A stretch of DNA of 64,000 nt from the NCBI GenBank assembly GCA_020636135.1, contig JACJYK010000001.1, forward strand, positions 2,838,501 through 2,902,500. Direction: 5' to 3'. The notes under the pieces were generated by a model that saw only the letters and a program-made list of their open reading frames with translations, did not search any database and was not told the DNA's origin. Made by a program: the position numbers and the translations under genes. Below, one piece after another: positions 8,142 through 18,100 of this stretch; the stretch's first letter is position 1; every line of letters starts with the position of its first letter. This DNA comes from Lewinellaceae bacterium. Lineage in GTDB: Bacteria > Bacteroidota > Bacteroidia > Chitinophagales > Saprospiraceae.

Positions 8142-9746
8142 TTAATAATAACGGAAAGGGCCAATCTTTAGTGCCCGTTTCATTTCCGGGGTCAGGCTAC
8201 CCCATTCATACACCACAAATCCGTCGAGACGTTCGGAACTGATGACATCGATTTGCTGAAGTAACGTCATCGCATCGTAATGTAAATAGGGCGCTACCAC
8301 CGGCATGGTTAAAGTCCCGCTCCGGGAATAATCCTGCATGCCGTGTGCCTGTATACGAACAACTCCGGTATCCGCAGTCCAGTCCATCGGGAACAGGGCC
8401 TGTATCCACCCCCGTTCATTCCAGTAAGGCCAATCCTGTTTTCGACTGGACAATGAAACTCCTTTATCCGGAAGTATGTCTACGCCGATGCGCCACTGAG
8501 GAAAGGTTTCGTGAATATGGCGGATCATCCGATTAACCTGTTGTATGCGGTATGTGTTCCAGTTTGACCACATGGTGGTATCTTCTGGAGTCACCGCGAT
8601 GGGCTCCACACCAAACTCCTTTTTAAAATTACGGGAACAGCGGTCACAATAACAGAAATCCTGCTGCCAGGAGTCACTTTCCGGGTAATGAAGGTAATCC
8701 AGCAAAATCGCTCTGATGCCGTAGCGCCTTTCCATTAACTGGTAAACTTCAATCCAAAAAGCATCTACCGCCGGCTCCGAAGGACAGAAAAAACGGGAAT
8801 CCGGCTCCGAAGGACAGAAAAAACGGGAATCCGGCTCCGATACATTCCCTGGATTTCCAGTTCTGGATCTGGCCAGCCATCCGGCTTTTTCGATAGCAAG
8901 AGGGCTCGCAGCACTTCCGATGGAATAGACTTCAACCCAGGGAACAAAGCTGATCGGATATTGTCCGGATAATTTCATCAGAAATTCCAATGGATCCCAA
9001 CCGGTAAATTGAGGGTTCTGTGTCAAGTCAGGATGTGCTTCCGGGTAAATGGCATAACCATCATAGATTACATGCGGAAAAACGACCTGTATGCCGGAAC
9101 CAACCATTTCAATCACAGACTGTCGCATAGCCGCGGAATCCTGATCCACGATATTCCAGTAGGCGCCATGGATTCCAAAATAAGGAAGACCTCCGGAAAA
9201 CTGATAGTCACGGGCAAGTGCATAAGCGGAATCCAGCAAAACATCCTGCCTATTGCTCTGGTAGGCCCTCAGGACACGCTCGGCTTCATCGTGAAACCGG
9301 GTGGTCGGAGTGCCATAAGGAAGGTCCAGTAAGTATTGAATCTGCCCCAGCTTGGACTCACTGCTCCTGTCGGCATATACTGAATCCCCGTCGAGCCGGA
9401 ATTTCACCCCGGGATAAAGGTTCCTGTTCATCCATTCGGCAGCTTCACCCATGCCAAGGATAACCCAACCACCGGGAGGCACATTTTCAATGGGATCATT
9501 CATGCGACTCACAATGCCATCTTCGATAACTGCGAGAGCACCCCACCTTCTTACTGCAGGGACCTTACCATATTGGGGAGTGAACAGGATAAGACGATCC
9601 GCCATTCCTGATAAAGTGTCAACGGATGGGTCTGTCTCAACCGCATGAACCACTTCCATGGCCCTGTCTTTCACCTGCCGGCAATTCTGAAGACCAGCAA
9701 TAAAAACGAGTAGGATTAAGTACCGGATGAGCAAATTATCGATCAT
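8142..9746 (-). CDS. GHL10-like glycosidase-fold lipoprotein with internal duplication
   Basis: A 534-residue exported protein; the signal ends in GLQNC at about residue 22, probably a lipoprotein. From about residue 180 on it resembles the glycosyl-hydrolase-like families GHL10/DUF187: GIHGAYWNIVD opening, then FVPWVEVYSIG, AILLDYLHYPESD, a CYCDRCSRNFKKEFG cysteine cluster, WRIGVDILPDKG, and IQALFPMDWT with a late VVYEWGSL strand. These fit a TIM barrel with acidic active-site candidates (E in PWVEVY, D in LLDYLHYP), but no substrate can be named. An in-frame 10-residue tandem duplication (EPDSRFFCPS twice) sits in the middle; it could disturb the fold and has the look of a recent event. Confidence 0.72.
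   Translation of the reverse strand: MIDNLLIRYLILLVFIAGLQNCRQVKDRAMEVVHAVETDPSVDTLSGMADRLILFTPQYGKVPAVRRWGALAVIEDGIVSRMNDPIENVPPGGWVILGMGEAAEWMNRNLYPGVKFRLDGDSVYADRSSESKLGQIQYLLDLPYGTPTTRFHDEAERVLRAYQSNRQDVLLDSAYALARDYQFSGGLPYFGIHGAYWNIVDQDSAAMRQSVIEMVGSGIQVVFPHVIYDGYAIYPEAHPDLTQNPQFTGWDPLEFLMKLSGQYPISFVPWVEVYSIGSAASPLAIEKAGWLARSRTGNPGNVSEPDSRFFCPSEPDSRFFCPSEPAVDAFWIEVYQLMERRYGIRAILLDYLHYPESDSWQQDFCYCDRCSRNFKKEFGVEPIAVTPEDTTMWSNWNTYRIQQVNRMIRHIHETFPQWRIGVDILPDKGVSLSSRKQDWPYWNERGWIQALFPMDWTADTGVVRIQAHGMQDYSRSGTLTMPVVAPYLHYDAMTLLQQIDVISSERLDGFVVYEWGSLTPEMKRALKIGPFRYY
8771..8840. repeat. perfect 30-bp tandem duplication inside a gene
   Basis: Two exact 30-bp copies (8771-8800 and 8801-8830) plus the first 10 bp of a third. 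Because the unit is a multiple of three, the reading frame is kept and only EPDSRFFCPS is added. Exact identity of the copies points to a recent slippage or recombination event, or an assembly artefact. Confidence 0.95.
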
Positions 9747-9844
9747 TAATCAAAGATATGACTTCATCGCCGATGGTTCCTGATTTCCTTGTGCCTGTGA
9801 ACAGGAACCACTGAGGTTAATCCAAAACCCACCCGTCTACAGAT

Positions 9845-10402
9845 TTACCAGAAAATACACTGAAATAAAATATTCAGAATTAACCATAGCGATTGACCGG
9901 ATGAGATTGCAACCGGGATTTCCAGCGTACAATCCTCTTCACTTAACATACGCTCACCCATGAGATTCTTATTTTCCAAAACTGTCACATAGTTTTTTTG
10001 ATCATCGCCAAATAATTCCAATAAATTCAGATTTTCAATGATGATATTACCGGCTTTATTTATTGGATAATCAATTCGGTATTTAATACTGTGACCATGC
10101 TCCAAAGGTATTTCTTCCATCTTTAGCGGAATCAGGTCTTGCTCATTTTGGATAATGTGAAAATGGCTTAACACATATGCCTTTAAATATAAGGCCGTTT
10201 CTGCATCTGAAATTAAGTCACCTTTCTGAATTTGGTAGTATAACCGTGCAGCTTCATTTACAGTCCAGGGCAATTCCACATCAACGACCAGGTCCCTATC
10301 ATTAATGAGAATCAATGAGTGGGTCTCCATCGGATTATGACCAAACAAATACGCCAGAACATAATTCATAAAAAATAGTACGAGCAATGATTTCTTCTTC
10401 AC
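9845..10402 (-). CDS. small exported protein of unknown function
   Basis: About 185 residues, not assigned to a family. A GTG at 10402, one base after the stop of the YHYH gene, gives a clean signal sequence (KKKSLLVLFFMNYVLAYLFG) and is preferred to the ATG at 10423, which overlaps that gene. The mature part begins with H-N-P-M-E-T-H-S and alternates strands such as LVVDVELPW and YRIDYPINKAG; the last 20 residues are hydrophobic (a possible membrane anchor). The general pattern recalls the exported N-terminal region found with HupE/UreJ-like proteins or DUF6702, but the match is too loose to name. Likely translated together with the YHYH protein. Confidence 0.6.
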   Translation of the reverse strand: MKKKSLLVLFFMNYVLAYLFGHNPMETHSLILINDRDLVVDVELPWTVNEAARLYYQIQKGDLISDAETALYLKAYVLSHFHIIQNEQDLIPLKMEEIPLEHGHSIKYRIDYPINKAGNIIIENLNLLELFGDDQKNYVTVLENKNLMGERMLSEEDCTLEIPVAISSGQSLWLILNILFQCIFW

Positions 10403-10403
10403 G

Positions 10404-11378
10404 TTAGCGCAGTTTAAAATCATTGGAAGGTGTGCCGGTCAGACAACGACTGATGAACGGGTAAATATCAGTGATCACATAATAATATGTGCCTTCCGGA
10501 TATTCCGGGGTGACACCGGTCCGGCCATTGCATTCATCCAGGTCTCCCAGATCACGTACATATTCATAGTCTGCCGTATAGATGCCTGTATATTTTCCGC
10601 AAGGTGCCGAAACGCCATCACCAGGACGCTCACCCGACTTCAACCGGTAACTGGACGCCAATTGGATCAATCCGCTGTGAGGATTGTCAGCGTCAGCATA
10701 ACCATATTTGTAATAAACCGGAAATCCGTCTGCCGCATACCCCACCAGGGACATTTTATTTGACGAGGCATTCAATTGCGCCAGATACAACATGGGACTG
10801 CCATGATAATGGTATTTACCAGTAGGCTGTACATGGGCATTATTACAATCCAGTCCCAGATTCACCGACATGGCATCCAGGTTCCACGCCCAGTTTACGG
10901 TATTAAAATTAATCGGCCGTGTATGTGGCCACGGTTCTGCCGCTTCCGGATCCATCTCGACACCGTTTAGCATGATCCCAAAAGAATACCGGGGTCCTGA
11001 AGAGGAATCATACAACCAGGTCAAACTACCCTTTTCCTGCGGCTCCATAGTGATCCGGTAAGTCGACTGCTGGGCACGAATGGCATTGGGATTCAGGGAT
11101 CCCGGCTGGCTGCCAAACAAGCCGACCAGGTGACCGGGAATTCCATTCGAAGCAATGATCCTGGTAGCCCCGGAGACAGAAATGTTCACTTCACTTTCCC
11201 ATCCCAATGTTTCGGTACAGGATCCGCGGGAAAGATCGTAATCCTTCACATCTGCACAGGAACTGGATCCATAAACGCCTGTCACCTGGCCAAGCATCAT
11301 GTCATTTAATTGTTGCTTATTGCAAGCCTGCTGCAGCATTGCAATAAAAACCAATCCCAGATAAATCGAAAATTTCAT
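10404..11378 (-). CDS. YHYH-domain lipoprotein
   Basis: A 324-residue lipoprotein candidate (signal ending LQQAC at about residue 19). The YHYH domain is seen directly: GKYHYHGSP, followed by LVGYAADGFPVYYKYGY and the late DLDECNGRTG...GTYYYVITDIYPF segment. The YHYH family has conserved His and Asp/Cys residues suggestive of metal binding, but no established reaction. It follows the heme peroxidase on the same strand (about 150 bp gap) and precedes a small exported protein in a one-base arrangement, so the latter pair is probably co-translated. Confidence 0.85.
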   Translation of the reverse strand: MKFSIYLGLVFIAMLQQACNKQQLNDMMLGQVTGVYGSSSCADVKDYDLSRGSCTETLGWESEVNISVSGATRIIASNGIPGHLVGLFGSQPGSLNPNAIRAQQSTYRITMEPQEKGSLTWLYDSSSGPRYSFGIMLNGVEMDPEAAEPWPHTRPINFNTVNWAWNLDAMSVNLGLDCNNAHVQPTGKYHYHGSPMLYLAQLNASSNKMSLVGYAADGFPVYYKYGYADADNPHSGLIQLASSYRLKSGERPGDGVSAPCGKYTGIYTADYEYVRDLGDLDECNGRTGVTPEYPEGTYYYVITDIYPFISRCLTGTPSNDFKLR

Positions 11379-11526
11379 AGCCTGCTAATTTTAGTTTTAG
11401 TCAATCGCAAACCGTATCAGGTTATTTTTATTTACTGACCGGCTTCTAATGAATGGTCGACCTTTTGGTCTTTTTCCTTCGGCCGGGACTGACAAAACCT
11501 AAAATTATCCGGGATTAACGCATGGG

Positions 11527-13530
11527 TTAATTAATTTTCAACAGACGGATGGTGTCGTGTACTGTTTGGCTGTCTATTTTTAATACATAAATTCCTGAAT
11601 GCATACCTGAAATATTTATTTGACCAATCGATTTATTCTGCCATAAAACTTGTTTGATCAATTTCCCGGTAACATCATAAACAGACAGGGTTACTTCACC
11701 GCTAATTCCGCTCAATTCAACCGTAAGGTTTTGATCAAAAGGATTTGGATAAGCCTTGATGACATGGGCATTTTCTTCTTCGGTACGTCGCTCCAGTTTA
11801 ACCTCGCCGGACACTTCACTGCAGTTTTGAGCATGGAAAACGTCACGATCAATAAAGCGGGCACTGGTATTTCGTTCAATGATATCTGCAAGCATCGTCG
11901 CTTCAATCCGGTCACGGTCTTCTTTTTTCAAGTATTTATCGTATTTATAGAAATAGCGGTCACCGTCCCGCAGATTTACAAATTGTTTTTTCAGGATTTC
12001 CTGCAGTGTCTTGCCCAATGAACTCCCTTGCTGTTTATCTTCTGTCAACAGACCTACCCACAAGTCAATATCATCCACTGACGTATACATCTTTTTAAGC
12101 CCTTCCTGTAAAGTCTTGTCCCGTGTGATATCCTTCCAGTCGTTGGCCTTGCGACCGGTATAGGCATTACGTACGGTATTGTAATCGGGGAGTCCATGAT
12201 CACGCCCCCGCTGAATGTTCAAACTGGCCAGGTCCAGTCCGGTAGCACTGGTACTGGTGGGATCTCCAAACAGCAAATTGCGCAGTTGGTCGACAAGGAA
12301 GGGATCCACTTCATATTGGGTTTCCAATGCCATCCCTTCCAGCAGGGCATCGATACCATTCTTCGACACGACCTGAGGATTAAAAAAACCACTCACCAGA
12401 TCGACACTGCCATCGCCTACAGCATTACATTGATCATCGCGCAACCACAGGTCCGGCGTAACCATCGTATGGCCAAGGCGATAAGCAGCTGTTGCAAATA
12501 AATTGACAATGTCCGGCTGAATCTTGTCGTCGTAACCTTTTGGCCCGGGCAATCTGACACCCAATGCAGGTAAGAATTCCTGATAGGTTATTGCCTGGAT
12601 CAGTGCACCTACCTCTTTGCGGGCCTCCTGGTAGATGGTCTCATCATCCTGTTTACCCTGGCTTACGAGCCGGTCACAGATCGCATTGTGCTCCCTGAGG
12701 AACAAAGTATGCAGGGCAGTGAGACCTGGCTGTTCAGCGGCACGCACATCCCCGGCAACGAACGTCTTTAGGGTGCCACCGCCATCTCCGGCCATGGAGG
12801 GCGCGTCCGGGTCGATGGGAGAATTGTATTCTCCGGTCAGGGTATTGTAAGGCAACAGGTTTCCGGTCGACATCTTCATTTTGCCATGTTCGTGGGTGCG
12901 TAACCAGGCAGCCCGGAGTGCATTCGAACCATACACATTCGATGCATCAATCCAGGAAGTAATCAGGTTGGCTTGTTGCCGGAAGTCATTTATTCTCGAA
13001 CCATCGTAGGCTTCCGACCGGAAAAAAGGAATTTCACTTTTAAACCAGGTTTCACCATCAGTTAAAGGGATAGGTACGTATTCGACATGGCCTTCCGGTG
13101 TCAGGTCGATGTCATGATCGATGAATTGTCCCCAGGCAAAAACCAGCGCACTAAGACCTGCTTTACTCAATATTTCAGACTTCTGTACACAAAGCGTATT
13201 GGATATGGCACGAGGTGACGGACGTCCCTCCCCTCCCATGGCATTCCATTGATCTTTTGGACCATAAGCTGCGGGTAGTGCTCTAAATAATGGAATGTCG
13301 GTGGCCCCCCATTCCGCGTGACCCTGGGTTAAATTGTTACACGTGCCGTCAAGTGAGCGGTAAGGGTCATCGGGACAGCCCTGTGAATTATCACGGGATT
13401 GCCTGGGATTGTGCATTACCGGCTGTCCATTGACCGACACGGGATGCCTCTTTTGGGCCAACAGTGACAGTTGGCAGAATACCATTCCCAGCAATAACAG
13501 GTTTCGACCTGCGATGTGCGGTTGTTTCAT
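11527..13530 (-). CDS. secreted animal-type heme peroxidase with T9SS type A sorting domain
   Basis: About 667 residues from the ATG at 13530, chosen because it directly precedes a signal peptide (MKQPHIAGRNLLLLGMVFC, then LLAQ); an upstream start at 13596 would bury it. The peroxidase-cyclooxygenase superfamily signatures are clear: distal His in FAWGQFIDHDIDLTP, the YRLGHTMV proximal-His helix and NIQRGRDHGLPDYN. The final about 75 residues (KAYPNPFDQN ... YDVTGKLI ... GIYVLKI) are a T9SS type A sorting domain, so the enzyme should be exported and surface-bound or released. Substrate is unknown; oxidation of halides or organic donors with H2O2 is typical. It sits just downstream of an ECF sigma / membrane protein / Spy-like set, which hints at regulation by envelope stress. 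Confidence 0.93.
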   Translation of the reverse strand: MKQPHIAGRNLLLLGMVFCQLSLLAQKRHPVSVNGQPVMHNPRQSRDNSQGCPDDPYRSLDGTCNNLTQGHAEWGATDIPLFRALPAAYGPKDQWNAMGGEGRPSPRAISNTLCVQKSEILSKAGLSALVFAWGQFIDHDIDLTPEGHVEYVPIPLTDGETWFKSEIPFFRSEAYDGSRINDFRQQANLITSWIDASNVYGSNALRAAWLRTHEHGKMKMSTGNLLPYNTLTGEYNSPIDPDAPSMAGDGGGTLKTFVAGDVRAAEQPGLTALHTLFLREHNAICDRLVSQGKQDDETIYQEARKEVGALIQAITYQEFLPALGVRLPGPKGYDDKIQPDIVNLFATAAYRLGHTMVTPDLWLRDDQCNAVGDGSVDLVSGFFNPQVVSKNGIDALLEGMALETQYEVDPFLVDQLRNLLFGDPTSTSATGLDLASLNIQRGRDHGLPDYNTVRNAYTGRKANDWKDITRDKTLQEGLKKMYTSVDDIDLWVGLLTEDKQQGSSLGKTLQEILKKQFVNLRDGDRYFYKYDKYLKKEDRDRIEATMLADIIERNTSARFIDRDVFHAQNCSEVSGEVKLERRTEEENAHVIKAYPNPFDQNLTVELSGISGEVTLSVYDVTGKLIKQVLWQNKSIGQINISGMHSGIYVLKIDSQTVHDTIRLLKIN

Positions 13531-13603
13531 TTTACTACGAATTTTACCCCAGGAAGACATGCCACCTGAGCGGATGATTGAATAAAGAAAGTCCAAGTAA
13601 AAA

Positions 13604-14095
13604 TTAATTCATATCCTTAGTTCTTGCTGGAGAATTTTTGCCCCGGTTACGCGATTCCGGTGGCCGCCTGAGAAGATCTATGATCAGTCCGTCAACATGA
13701 GGCAATTGTTCCGGCCGGCAGATCTGGCGGATCTCATTAAAATGGCGGTCATTAAGGAGGTATATCTGCCGGGTCAGGTCATTGATCGAATCCAATAGGA
13801 TGGATTTCTTTGCTGCGTCAGTATCAGCCATCAGATAATAGCGCTCACTGCTTTGCTGCAATAGATTCTGCACTTCCCGGATAGCCTCACCATGCCTTTT
13901 TTTGCTGGCCAAAAATGCCTGCATTTGCTGGTCGTCAAAATGAAATATTTCCCGGATCTGGCGATCTTCCCGCGCACGCTGGACATCAGGGTTCCTGTTG
14001 CCTGCTATAACCGATGAGAATACAATGGCCAGCAAGACGACGTTGAGTACAGTGAGAATGCTCACAACAAGTACCAATAATCTGACTTTACTCAT
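13604..14095 (-). CDS. Spy/CpxP-like periplasmic protein with membrane anchor
   Basis: A 163-residue protein with one N-terminal transmembrane helix (LLVLVVSILTVLNVVLLAIV) and a helical periplasmic part rich in charged residues (FHFDDQQMQAFLASKKRH ... LNDRHFNEIRQICRPEQ). This is the layout of the Spy/CpxP/heavy-metal-sensor (ZraP/CnrX) group, where a long helical hairpin senses metals or chaperones envelope proteins. It lacks the exact LTxxQ pair but has DDQ and RPEQL equivalents. Its start overlaps the preceding gene by 8 bp, so it belongs to the sigma-factor operon, where in Bacteroidota such proteins often act as stress sensors. Confidence 0.75.
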   Translation of the reverse strand: MSKVRLLVLVVSILTVLNVVLLAIVFSSVIAGNRNPDVQRAREDRQIREIFHFDDQQMQAFLASKKRHGEAIREVQNLLQQSSERYYLMADTDAAKKSILLDSINDLTRQIYLLNDRHFNEIRQICRPEQLPHVDGLIIDLLRRPPESRNRGKNSPARTKDMN

Positions 14096-14381
14096 GATAG
14101 ATGGATTTTACCGGGATCAATTCGTAATCCTCAGTCGCCTGGACCGAGGTGTGGGTTGGCATTTTCATCCGGTACTGTATGAGCAAAGCATTGACAGCTA
14201 TCAAAAGCAGCAGTCCGGCGGCAATACCAAAGATGGCGTTACGGCTAAAGCGCGATTTGCGCCGGTTTGCAAAGTGCGCAGCCTGAATCTCCAGGTTTCG
14301 CACCATTGATTCCGGTGCTGCCGCCGGCCTGGCATTTTCCAATGCATTCACGATTCGTTCATCAGGTAAATTTTCATCCAT
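14088..14381 (-). CDS. small single-pass membrane protein, probable anti-sigma factor
   Basis: A 97-residue protein: a cytoplasmic N-terminal part (MDENLPDERIVNALENARP, helices to about 45), a basic stretch (RRKSRFSR), one transmembrane helix (AIFGIAAGLLLLIAVNALLI) and a short outer tail. It starts 10 bp after the ECF sigma gene and overlaps the Spy-like gene. Position and topology fit a minimal anti-sigma factor; there is no zinc-binding HxxxCxxC motif, so it is not a canonical ZAS domain. The assignment rests on context. Confidence 0.65.
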   Translation of the reverse strand: MDENLPDERIVNALENARPAAAPESMVRNLEIQAAHFANRRKSRFSRNAIFGIAAGLLLLIAVNALLIQYRMKMPTHTSVQATEDYELIPVKSIYHE

Positions 14382-14391
14382 TGTTTTTCAT

Positions 14392-14916
14392 TTAGGTATC
14401 CGGTCCATCCTCCGAAAGGATCTTGATTAAATTCAATTTTGCTCTGGCCACCAGGCTTTCCACCGCTTTGGTTGAGATTCCCATATAGTCAGCAATGTCC
14501 GTATGGCTTTCATGATCGATTTTCGCTAAAATGAGCGCGGTTTTTTGGTTCTCCGGCAGTTGATTGATGGCGGCAAAGAGGGATTGCATGGCTTCTTTGC
14601 TTTCCAGCAGGATACCCGGATGTCTGAAATCACCGGGTTCTACATCACCTATTGGGACAACGGTGCCACTTCTTTTCAAGCGTCGGCGTGCTTTGATGTG
14701 ATCGCGTGCTTTATTCATGGCAATCCTGTACACCCAGGTTTTAAGTGAAGATTCACCCCTGTACCGATGAATGCCATCCAGCGCTCCGAACAGGGTATCC
14801 TGAACCAACTCTTCCGCATCCTGTTCATTTTGAACATAACTCAGCATGAAATTATAGATCCATGCTGCCACGCACCGGGCAAATCGCTGGACTTCTCCCG
14901 TCTCCAAAGCCCTCAA
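14392..14916 (-). CDS. ECF RNA polymerase sigma factor
   Basis: A 174-residue sigma-70 factor of the extracytoplasmic function type. Region 2 contains FMLSYVQNEQDAEELVQDTL and TWVYRIAMNKARDHIK (core binding and -10 recognition); region 4 holds LPENQKTALILAKID and the helix-turn-helix THTDIADYMGISTKAVE-type segment. No in-frame ATG exists before an upstream TAA, so translation must start at a rare codon; the TTG at 14916 is the best choice. It heads an operon with a membrane protein and a Spy-like protein, with the heme peroxidase next. Confidence 0.93.
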   Translation of the reverse strand: MRALETGEVQRFARCVAAWIYNFMLSYVQNEQDAEELVQDTLFGALDGIHRYRGESSLKTWVYRIAMNKARDHIKARRRLKRSGTVVPIGDVEPGDFRHPGILLESKEAMQSLFAAINQLPENQKTALILAKIDHESHTDIADYMGISTKAVESLVARAKLNLIKILSEDGPDT

Positions 14917-15176
14917 TTTATCGATATCAATAGCCTGTTTGATTGAAACTGCGGTTGTTAAAGCTCCATTTTATTGTGTTAGTAGACAAACGCAGGCAAA
15001 TCCCTCGTTTGATACACCTATTTGAAAAATAAATAAATATTATAGGTAATATCTTCCAATGAAAAGGTTGATGGACGAATCCGGGCGAAGGATCCGGCTA
15101 GTGAGGCCACTAAAAACTTTCAGGAATTAATATTCTACATGGATTACTACCGGCAAAGTATGCATTGCCCGGGACA

Positions 15177-18100
15177 TCAATTAATTCCGGTCAATAGTTC
15201 CTGCACCATTTTCAATTGCCATTGTCTGGCTACCGGCAAATCTGTCATCGACTGCCGGGAGGATCTACTGATGGCTTCTTCATTACCCTGCATGATCGCT
15301 TGCATCCATTGCGCCAAAGGATTTGCTTTGTTCTCTTCCAGGAGGTGCATCCATGCCGGATCCTGCTCCCAGCCAAAATCTTTGGCTACCTGCCAATTCA
15401 GTACATCAAGGATGTTGAGATTTTCATGCTGCATTTCCTGGGAGAATACTTTCCGGGCATATGTCCCGGCTGTGGCATTTCCCTGAGCAGCAAGGACCCG
15501 GTACTTTAAATAATTACCCAGGCGTTCATCCGGATCATGGGGTTTGCCGATACCCAGATTTTCCGGCCACAACAATGCCTTATCTACCCAGGATGCCGCC
15601 TGGCTGTATTGTTTGGCTTTCAGAGCACGAAGACTTAAACTCAGCGTGGCCTGATCCCACAGAGTTTTTCCATAATGTGCACCTTCAAAAGGCAGAATGG
15701 TGGTTTTCTGAAGCAGATCATAAGCTTCCTGATATTGGTTATTCAGGAGGTAAGCCTGGACAATGGATGGTATCAGCCGGAAATCGTCCGGAAATTTTTG
15801 CAATGCTTCTTTAGCATAACTAAGCGCCTGACCTCCATTGCCTTCATCCAGATAGTAATCCAGTAAAGCGGCATAACTACGCCAATCCGGAGCCATCTTA
15901 AATGCCCGCATCAGGTCACTCTCCGCCCCTCCCGATTGGGTTTCATCAAAATCATAGCGTGTCAGGTAAAATGCTCCGTTGTCCGCTGAAGAACCGCAGG
16001 CGTCAAAGTGTCGCTGTGCAATAACCGGATTATCCATGTACCAGGCTATGAGAGCCCGGTAATAATGCAGCTTCCAGTGATTGTTGTAAGACAGCATCCG
16101 GTCCAGCTGTACCGCGGTTTCCGGGCGGTAAGGAAATACGTATTCCGGTGAAGCCAATAAAAAAGCAGTTTGATAGCGCTCAGTCGTCTGTCCCGATTGC
16201 TTAGCCCACCCATCCAGATGCAAGGCAACCAGCGGATCGCTCATATAAGGTTTTGCGATTGCCATGGCCTGGTCTATTTCACCTAATTCCGCATAAGCAA
16301 GGGCCATTTCCAGGTAAGTATCCGAAATAAACTCATTCGAAACAGCCTGGCTGAGCCGCGCTGCTTCTTGGTTATCCGGGTCGATCATTTGCAACTCAAC
16401 CCGGGCCAGGTGGAATAACGGAAATTCTGCGATGAGATCTTCCAATACCAGTACCGCGTCTGGATCTGCGCCTGACCGATGCAATGCTTTGGCTTCCAGC
16501 CAGCGTCCCGTTGCGTTGAACCCATCATAACGCAAGGCTTTCCGCGCAAAATCCAGCGCTTGCCGATAGCTACCGCGGGCATAGTGGATTTTTGCCATCT
16601 GGAGATTTGAGGTCATCGCATACGCAGGATCCTTAGCAGCTACGCTGAAACCATCCAGGGCGTCGTAAACCTTACCGGTGGTTTTGGCCAGTACACCAAA
16701 AAGGTAGTTGGCTTCTCCATCGTAGGTATTCCAGGCCATCGCTTTGCGAATCCAATACCGCGCTTCATCGTAACGCATTTGCTTCAGGTGCAATTCGCCC
16801 AATGCATTCATAGCCGGAACCAGCGTCGAATCTTGCTGCAGTGATTGCTCAAGTGTTTCACGGGCATGATGGTAATCCTTTGCCCGCAGTTGTTGCAGGC
16901 CCCAGAGGTAGGTTGCGTAAGCCGACGACGACCGGATGCCATCCAGGGGGCGGCTTAAAACCTTTTCTTCTTCCTCATCAGGTGCATAATACAATTCTCC
17001 GTTTTTGATATCGATGGTAAACTGGTCTTCAGCTGCCTCAACAGTCCAGCTTTGCACTTCCATCGGTTTGAAAGGTTTCGTTTCGTTGACCACAACTGTA
17101 CTTCCCATGGATATACGAACCGGGAAGTCACCTCCTTCTGCCGGACAAAACTGCACCTTGAGTTTGCCATCCCGCTGATGGACATATAAAGCTCCTATCG
17201 CATTGGCATAGGTAAGTCCATCCATCCCGCTGATGGGGTACCAGTGTTCCTGAAAGCGTTCGGTGGCCTGGGGAGCAAAGGCTTCGACAATAAATGGTGA
17301 ATGGGAAGGCAGCGTCTGGTTGTAGCCCAAACCGCTTTGTAATTCCGTGTATTGGCCTTTGCCTTTATCCGGATCCGTCAGCAAATCAACCCAGATGGCA
17401 CCATCCCGCGCCAGAGACCAGTACCAAATCTTTTTACCCAGTTTGTCTGAAAAAGGAGACCAGTGGACCATGCCCCAGTTCCCGGACGGGTAATAGGCTC
17501 CATAAAAGTCTGTAGCCTTTCCCAATACATGGTAAGAATGACTGCCTCCATAATCATTATTACGGTAATACGAAAGATCCACGCCCTGCTCATTGACCGG
17601 ATAGGGCCCCGGCAGACCATCATGGAATATTTCATGCGTACCTGGATAGTTGACCTGCAGATCATCGGCGACATCAAAGGCGGCATTCGACCAGTGGTAG
17701 GATAACACCGGCAGTTCGTTTTCGTTATGCCAGGTACCATTGGTTTCGAACCATGCTTTATCCGCGGGCAACCGAATTTCGACCTGCCAATAGGTGTGGC
17801 CGGTTCGATTGGGTGCGCCCACAAAACAGCTGACGCTACCGTCATCATTATTGGTTGTGAGAAAATCCACCGGGGTGGCGGTATTAACTGTATGGCCATA
17901 AGAACCAAAATTGAACTCTATACCTCCTGACGTCCAGGGACCGCGGGAGGCAATGTTCCGAAACTTCACCACAGGGTTGAAGTAGACAAAATCTTTACCC
18001 GTGGACTTCATGAAAGCGCCTAAAACCTTACCACCGATCTGCGGAGCCACGTAAACCTTGATGTATTCATTCTCCAAAACCACGATCTGCCACGATGTCG

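Noticed and set aside
8771..8840. Possible CRISPR or regulatory direct repeat
   Set aside because: Only 2.3 adjoining copies without spacers, in frame inside a gene; a simple tandem duplication explains it.
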